Assembly (NCBI GenBank): GCA_023398155.1
Contig: JAEWSV010000392.1
Location: 1 to 9,681 of the forward strand
DNA from: Spirochaetota bacterium
GTDB taxonomy: Bacteria > Spirochaetota > Spirochaetia > Treponematales > Breznakiellaceae
Reading direction: 5' to 3'
DNA length: 9,681 nucleotides
The notes below the pieces were generated by a model that did no database searches, was not told where the DNA came from, and saw nothing but the letters and a program-made list of their open reading frames with translations. Position numbers and translations under genes: made by a program. This document shows, piece by piece, positions 6,000-9,681 of this stretch. Each line of letters begins with the position of its first letter. Positions within the stretch are counted from its first letter, which is position 1.

Positions 6000-7016
6000 G
6001 TGATCGTTCTCGAGAAAGTCTCAAAGAGCTATCCGGCCGTACGCGCGGTCGACGGCGTCGATCTCTCCATCGGCGGGGGGCTCGTGTACGGCATCATCGG
6101 AAAAAGCGGCGCCGGCAAGTCCACCCTACTCCGCCTCATGAGCCTCATGGAGAGTCCCGACGCAGGCCGCGTCCTCTACCGCGGAGAGCGCGTGGATACC
6201 CTGAAGGGCGGGGAGCTCCTGGCGCGCCGGCGCAGGATCGGCATGATCTTCCAGAGCTTCAATCTCTTCTCCTCGCGGAGCGCCGCGCGCAACGTCGCCT
6301 ACCCGCTCGAGATAGCCGGACTGCCGCGCAAGAAGATTTCCGCTCGAGTGGATGAACTCCTGGACCTCGTCGGTATCGCCGACAAGCGCGACGCGCGCAT
6401 GAGCGAACTCTCCGGCGGGCAAAAACAGCGCGTCGCCATAGCCCGCGCCCTCGCCGCCCAGCCGGAAGTCCTTTTCTGCGACGAAGCCACGAGCGCCCTT
6501 GATCCCCAAACGACCCGCTCGGTCCTGGCCCTCCTGCGGAGCCTCCGCGACAAGCTCGGCCTTACGGTGGTCATGATTACCCATCAAATGGAGGTCGTCC
6601 GGGAGGCTTGCGACCGCCTCGCCGTCCTGGAAGACGGCCGGATAGTGGAGGAAGGCCCGGTGCGCGACCTCTTCGCCGCTCCCCGGTCGGCCCTGACCCG
6701 CGAACTCATCGGCGAGCTCAAGCCTTTGGAAGACGCTGAGCTCGAGCGCGAGTACGCCAACGGCGACGCCCCCGAGGGAAAGCCGAGGCGCCTCCGGCTC
6801 CGCTTCAGCGGCGGGGTGACCGACCAGCCCGTCCTTTCGCGCCTCGCGAAGAGCCTCCCCGTCGAACTCAACATCCTCTCCGGGACGGTGCACCGGCTCG
6901 GCGAAGAGCGGCTCGGCGAGCTCCTCGTGGAGTTGTCAGGAAACGCGGCAGCGCAAGAAGAGGCCGTGGACCGGCTCGTGAAGCTCGGCGTCGGCGTGGA
7001 GGCTATCGATGCGTGA
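6000..7016 (+). CDS. metN: MetN, methionine ABC importer ATPase
   Basis: MetN is the ATPase of the MetNIQ high-affinity importer for D/L-methionine at the inner face of the cytoplasmic membrane. The 338-residue protein has a complete nucleotide-binding domain: Walker A GKSGAGKST (34-42), Q-loop Gln85 followed by SFNLFSSR as typical of MetN, signature LSGGQ (137-141), Walker B with Asp161-Glu162, D-loop, and switch His195. The C-terminal part (about 255-338) is a NIL/C2 domain, which in E. coli MetN binds cytoplasmic methionine and causes trans-inhibition. The operon would thus be controlled at RNA level by SAM and at protein level by methionine. The start is GTG at 6000, with AGGAG (5988-5992) 7 nt upstream; that Shine-Dalgarno lies inside a hairpin. 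The gene overlaps metI by 8 nt. Confidence 0.96.
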   Translation: MIVLEKVSKSYPAVRAVDGVDLSIGGGLVYGIIGKSGAGKSTLLRLMSLMESPDAGRVLYRGERVDTLKGGELLARRRRIGMIFQSFNLFSSRSAARNVAYPLEIAGLPRKKISARVDELLDLVGIADKRDARMSELSGGQKQRVAIARALAAQPEVLFCDEATSALDPQTTRSVLALLRSLRDKLGLTVVMITHQMEVVREACDRLAVLEDGRIVEEGPVRDLFAAPRSALTRELIGELKPLEDAELEREYANGDAPEGKPRRLRLRFSGGVTDQPVLSRLAKSLPVELNILSGTVHRLGEERLGELLVELSGNAAAQEEAVDRLVKLGVGVEAIDA

Positions 7017-7677
7017 CTACGATTTCGTCTCCCTCGCCGTCCTCGTCGGTCGCCCGACGCTGGAGACGCTCTACATGACGGCGGCCTCCACCATCCTGGC
7101 ATCCCTCCTGGGGTTCCCGGTCGGCATTCTGCTCCGCGCTACCGACGCGGACGGGATAGCGCCGCGGAGGGCGCTCAACGCGGTCCTCTCGCGGACCGTC
7201 AATCTCCTGCGGTCCTTCCCCTTCATCATCCTCATGATCCTCGCCTTTCCCCTCTCCCGCCTCCTCGTCGGGACCAGCATCGGCACCACGGCGGCCATCG
7301 TGCCGCTCTCCATCGCCGCGGCCCCCTTCGTCGCGCGCGTGGTGGAGTCGGCCTTGAAGGAGGTGGATCCGGGCGTCGTACTCGCCGCCCGTTCCATGGG
7401 CTCGACGCCCGCCCAGATCGTGGTCAAGGTGCTCGTACCGGAGGCCCTGCCCTCCTTGGTCGCGGGCCTCTCTCTCACGATCATCAACCTGATCGCCTAC
7501 TCCGCCATGGCGGGCGCCATCGGCGGCGGCGGCCTCGGGGACCTCGCCATCCGGTACGGCTACCAGCGTTTCAGGACGGATGTCATGATCGCCGCGGTGG
7601 CCGTCATCGTCGTCCTCGTCGAATCGGTACAGCTCGCGCTCGCGGCGCTCAGCCGCCGTCTGCTCGCGAAAAGATAA
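7009..7677 (+). CDS. metI: MetI, methionine ABC importer permease
   Basis: MetI is the membrane permease of MetNIQ, working as a homodimer. The 222-residue length is typical. Hydrophobic segments, probably five, lie at about 20-42, 64-86, 91-112, 147-172 and 188-212. Between the third and fourth is the EAA loop (about 113-140, ESALKEVDPGVVLAARSMGS), the cytoplasmic coupling helix that docks on MetN. The conserved ending IGGGGLGDLAIRYGYQRF is characteristic of methionine permeases. The ATG at 7009 overlaps the end of metN by 8 nt and has GGAGG at 6998-7002, 6 nt upstream, so translation is likely coupled to metN. The call rests on family motifs plus context between metN and metQ. Confidence 0.95.
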   Translation: MRDYDFVSLAVLVGRPTLETLYMTAASTILASLLGFPVGILLRATDADGIAPRRALNAVLSRTVNLLRSFPFIILMILAFPLSRLLVGTSIGTTAAIVPLSIAAAPFVARVVESALKEVDPGVVLAARSMGSTPAQIVVKVLVPEALPSLVAGLSLTIINLIAYSAMAGAIGGGGLGDLAIRYGYQRFRTDVMIAAVAVIVVLVESVQLALAALSRRLLAKR

Positions 7678-7678
7678 A

Positions 7679-7694
7679 GGTACCCGAAGGTACC
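7679..7694 (+). repeat. GGTACC-CGAA-GGTACC hairpin between metI and metQ
   Basis: Two copies of the palindrome GGTACC (7679-7684 and 7689-7694) flank a CGAA tetranucleotide, so the RNA can form a 6-bp stem with a 4-nt loop directly after the metI stop. It ends 5 nt before the AAGGAG of metQ. A short intercistronic stem of this kind often marks a processing or decay barrier that lets the binding protein be made in excess. That role is inferred; there is no U-tract, so a terminator is unlikely. Confidence 0.45.
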
Positions 7695-7711
7695 GCAACA
7701 AGGAGTACATC

Positions 7712-8530
7712 GTGAAGAAAACCCGGCGTTTCATCGTCGCGGCGGCCCTCGCCGCGCCCGCGCTCTTCTCCCTCTCCCTCGCCTCCTGCGCTCCCAAAGC
7801 CGCTCAAGACAAGAAAGTCCTGACCGTCGGCGCCACGCCGGTACCGCACGCCGAGCTCCTCGCCCTCGTGGCGGAAGACCTCGCCAAGGAAGGCATCGAA
7901 CTCAAAGTCGTGGAGTTCACCGATTACGTGACGCCGAACGTCGCCCTGGCCGAAGGTCAGCTGGACGCCAACTTCTTCCAGCACCTGCCCTACCTTGAGT
8001 CCTTCGCCTCGGAGAAGGGCCTCCCCCTCATAGGAGCCTTCGCCGTCCACGTGGAGCCCCTCGGCCTCTACTCAGGCAGGGCCAAGAACCTGGAGGACCT
8101 CGCCGATGGGGCCTCCATCGCCATCCCGAACGACCCCACCAACGAGGGCCGCGCGCTCCTGCTCCTCCAGGCTAAGGGACTCATCAAACTCTCCGACGCG
8201 GCCGGCCTCAAGGGCACGCCCGCGGACATCGTGGAGAATACCAAGAAGTGGAAGTTCAAGGAGCTCGAGGCTGCTCAGCTCCCGCGCGTGCTCCAGGACG
8301 TCGACGCGGCGGTCATCAACGGAAACTACGCCCTGGAATCGGGCCTCAACCCGGTGAAGGACGCCCTCCTCCTGGAAGGAGGCGAGTCCCCCTATGCCAA
8401 CATAGTGGCGGTCCGCGCGGGCACGGAGCAAGATCCGCGGATAACGGCGCTCGCCTCCGCCCTCCGCTCCGCGAAGGTGAAAGAGTTCATCCTGTCCAAG
8501 TATTCTGGCGGCGTGGTCGCCGCGTTCTGA
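7712..8530 (+). CDS. metQ: MetQ, methionine-binding lipoprotein
   Basis: MetQ is the substrate-binding lipoprotein that delivers methionine to MetNI. The 272-residue precursor begins MKKTRRF with a hydrophobic stretch and the lipobox LASC, so signal peptidase II would cut before Cys26, which becomes lipidated and anchors the protein outside the cytoplasmic membrane. The mature part is of the NlpA/MetQ type: LTVGATPVPHAELL, VEFTDYVTPNVALAEGQLDANFFQHLPYL, IAIPNDPTNEGRAL, and AVINGNYALESGLNP near the C-terminus. These include the aromatic and Asn residues that line the methionine pocket in known structures. The start is GTG at 7712, with AAGGAG (7700-7705) 6 nt upstream. It is the last gene of the operon, 34 nt after metI, and converges on the HAD phosphatase gene 39 nt away. 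Confidence 0.95.
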   Translation: MKKTRRFIVAAALAAPALFSLSLASCAPKAAQDKKVLTVGATPVPHAELLALVAEDLAKEGIELKVVEFTDYVTPNVALAEGQLDANFFQHLPYLESFASEKGLPLIGAFAVHVEPLGLYSGRAKNLEDLADGASIAIPNDPTNEGRALLLLQAKGLIKLSDAAGLKGTPADIVENTKKWKFKELEAAQLPRVLQDVDAAVINGNYALESGLNPVKDALLLEGGESPYANIVAVRAGTEQDPRITALASALRSAKVKEFILSKYSGGVVAAF

Positions 8531-8569
8531 TCGCGCCGAGACTCGCGTCCCGCGCCCCGGCGCTCGCGT

Positions 8570-9250
8570 CTAGGCGAAGAGCTCGATCGCTTCGGCCAGG
8601 CTCTCGCGGCGGCGCCAGACGGTAGCCAGGACTTCCGACGGCGGTTCCATCAGGTCCTTCACGAAAACGGACCTGATCCCCGCCGCCGCCAGTCCGCGGA
8701 GTCCGGCGGGCGAATCCTCGAAGCCGACGCAATCGGCCGGCCGCCTGGAAAGACGTTCCGCGGCGAGCAGGAAAATATCGGGAGCGGGCTTCCCCCGCTC
8801 CACCTCGTCCCCGCAGGCCAGTACGGAAAAGCGGTCGCGGATGCCCGCCTTCTCCAGCTTCCAGAGGGCGATCTTCCGGGGTGTGGAAGTCGCCACCGCG
8901 ACCGGGACTCCGAGCCCCTCCAGGTGGTCCAAGAGCTCAAGCAAACCCGGCCGGTGCGGAATACCCTCTCTTTCTACGGAATCGATGAAGAGTTCTTCCA
9001 GCCGATTGCGGACGTCCGCATAGGGAAAATTCGGCCCGCAGGCCTCCATGACCCGTCGACGCGTCGCTTCCTCGTCCAGGCCGACCGTGGATACGGGTAC
9101 GTCTTCCTCTATCTCCCAGCCCGCCTCGCGCGCTGCCTCCAGCCAAAAACGAACGGCCGGACGCTCGGTATCGAGCATCAGGCCGTCCATGTCGAAGATC
9201 GCCGCCGCGGGCCGGGAGGCCGCGAGCCTCCCGTCGTGACCCGCGCTCAC
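8570..9250 (-). CDS. HAD-superfamily phosphatase, beta-phosphoglucomutase-like
   Basis: This 226-residue cytoplasmic haloacid dehalogenase-type hydrolase (subfamily IA) has all four motifs: FDMDGLMLDTE with nucleophile Asp20 and Asp22, VATSTP with Thr121/Ser122, Lys154 in GKPAPDIF, and GFEDS with Glu178-Asp179. An alpha-helical cap is inserted at about 30-95. The Gly-Leu-rich motif I (DGLMLDTE) resembles beta-phosphoglucomutases and small sugar- or nucleotide-phosphate phosphatases, but the substrate cannot be read from sequence. The start is GTG at 9250, inside a GTGA overlap with the sigma-factor stop, implying translational coupling. GGAAAG about 9 nt upstream is a modest ribosome binding site. 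The first 16 residues are outside the core fold, so a slightly later start is possible. Confidence 0.88.
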   Translation of the reverse strand: MSAGHDGRLAASRPAAAIFDMDGLMLDTERPAVRFWLEAAREAGWEIEEDVPVSTVGLDEEATRRRVMEACGPNFPYADVRNRLEELFIDSVEREGIPHRPGLLELLDHLEGLGVPVAVATSTPRKIALWKLEKAGIRDRFSVLACGDEVERGKPAPDIFLLAAERLSRRPADCVGFEDSPAGLRGLAAAGIRSVFVKDLMEPPSEVLATVWRRRESLAEAIELFA

Positions 9251-9681
9251 GCGACGTAGCTTTCCAGGAAGCGGCTGCGCGAGGGATGCTGCAGGCGCTT
9301 CAGGGCCTTCTTTTCGATCTGGCGGATACGCTCCTTGGTCAGGTTGAAGCGGTCGCCGATTTCCTTGAGCGACATCGGTGCTGCGCCGCCCAGCCCGAAG
9401 CGGTACCGGATGATCTCGGCTTCCTTGTCGGTAAGCGTGCGGAGCGCCGCTTCAACGTCCGCGCGGAGGGCGGATTCCACGGCCAGGTCGTCGGGAGACT
9501 TGTAGGCGCCGTCCTCGACGAAATCGCCGATGGTGGACGAGTCCTTCTCGGCGTACACCGGGCTCTCCAGCGACACGAGTTCACGGCTGATGTTCACGAG
9601 GTCGGAGACGTGGCCGCTCTCCATGTTGAGGAGGCGCGCGATCTCGGTGATCTCCGCCTCGTCGCCGCGGCCCCCCTGCAC
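9247..9681 (-). CDS. rpoD: Primary sigma factor RpoD, C-terminal part (5' end outside window)
   Basis: This is the C-terminal 144 residues of a sigma-70 group factor that directs RNA polymerase to housekeeping promoters. The visible part starts in region 3 (EITEIARLLNMESGHVSDLV), continues through the linker with SLESPVYAEKDSSTIGDFVED, then region 4.1 (LRTLTDKEAEIIRYRFGLGG) and the region 4.2 helix-turn-helix (MSLKEIGDRFNLTKERIRQIEKKALKRL) that reads the -35 box, ending HPSRSRFLESYVA. The SLESPV and RERIRQIE-like sequences and the HPSRS tail are typical of primary sigma factors, so RpoD is favoured over an alternative sigma. Regions 1-2 lie beyond the right edge, and the frame is open through position 9681. 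TTGAC-type -35 boxes in this window agree with such a factor. Confidence 0.93.
   Translation of the reverse strand: MQGGRGDEAEITEIARLLNMESGHVSDLVNISRELVSLESPVYAEKDSSTIGDFVEDGAYKSPDDLAVESALRADVEAALRTLTDKEAEIIRYRFGLGGAAPMSLKEIGDRFNLTKERIRQIEKKALKRLQHPSRSRFLESYVA

Noticed and set aside
7003..7797. 264-codon antisense frame across metI
   Set aside because: It is rich in Asp, Glu, Gly and Arg, has no domain, and spans the metI-metQ junction. It is a GC-skew artefact.
8537..8545. Second copy of the palindrome CGAGACTCG found in the pdxS-pdxR gap (920-928)
   Set aside because: Nine bases built from GC-rich half-sites can recur by chance. This copy lies after metQ with none of the flanking TGTAT/ATACA repeats.
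8531..8569. Bidirectional terminator between metQ and the HAD gene
   Set aside because: GCGCCG (8533-8538) can pair with CGGCGC (8558-8563), but the stem is short, the 19-nt loop is large and there is no T run on either strand. Background pairing is likely at this GC content.

Overview
This 9.7 kb window is GC-rich (roughly two thirds G+C by eye), densely packed bacterial chromosomal DNA. It carries ordinary metabolic genes and a housekeeping sigma factor. I see no phage, IS, CRISPR, tRNA or rRNA. The RpoD C-terminus, an ammonia-dependent AsnA and a MetNIQ importer would fit a high-GC spirochaete-like or other deep-branching bacterium, but that placement is tentative and rests on recalled family resemblance, not a search.

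Left part (1-2532): a vitamin B6 module. pdxS (PLP synthase subunit, minus strand, probably followed by pdxT beyond the left edge) is divergent from a MocR/PdxR-type regulator (GntR winged helix fused to an aminotransferase-fold domain). The shared 69-bp gap holds overlapping promoters, an 8-bp inverted repeat and helically phased ATACA repeats. The regulator's -10 box sits so close to its ATG that its mRNA looks leaderless. A long GC-rich hairpin follows the regulator gene.

Middle (2533-5730): asnA (aspartate-ammonia ligase) and a cytoplasmic GH36 alpha-galactosidase of the Thermotoga GalA type. Each probably has its own promoter, and a perfect 10-bp hairpin lies between them.

Right-middle (5727-8530): a methionine uptake operon, promoter - SAM-I (S-box) riboswitch - metN - metI - metQ. 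Its -35 box overlaps the GH36 stop codon. The leader appears to have a translational expression platform: a hairpin covering the metN Shine-Dalgarno, whose upstream arm can instead pair with the aptamer J3/4-P4 region. SAM would then report methionine sufficiency and shut off import.

Right end (8570-9681, minus strand): the C-terminal part of a primary sigma factor (rpoD, running off the window), translationally coupled through a 4-nt overlap to a HAD-family phosphatase that converges on metQ.

I found no plausible new defence or mobile system. The most interesting signals are regulatory: the riboswitch platform and the pdxS/pdxR control region.
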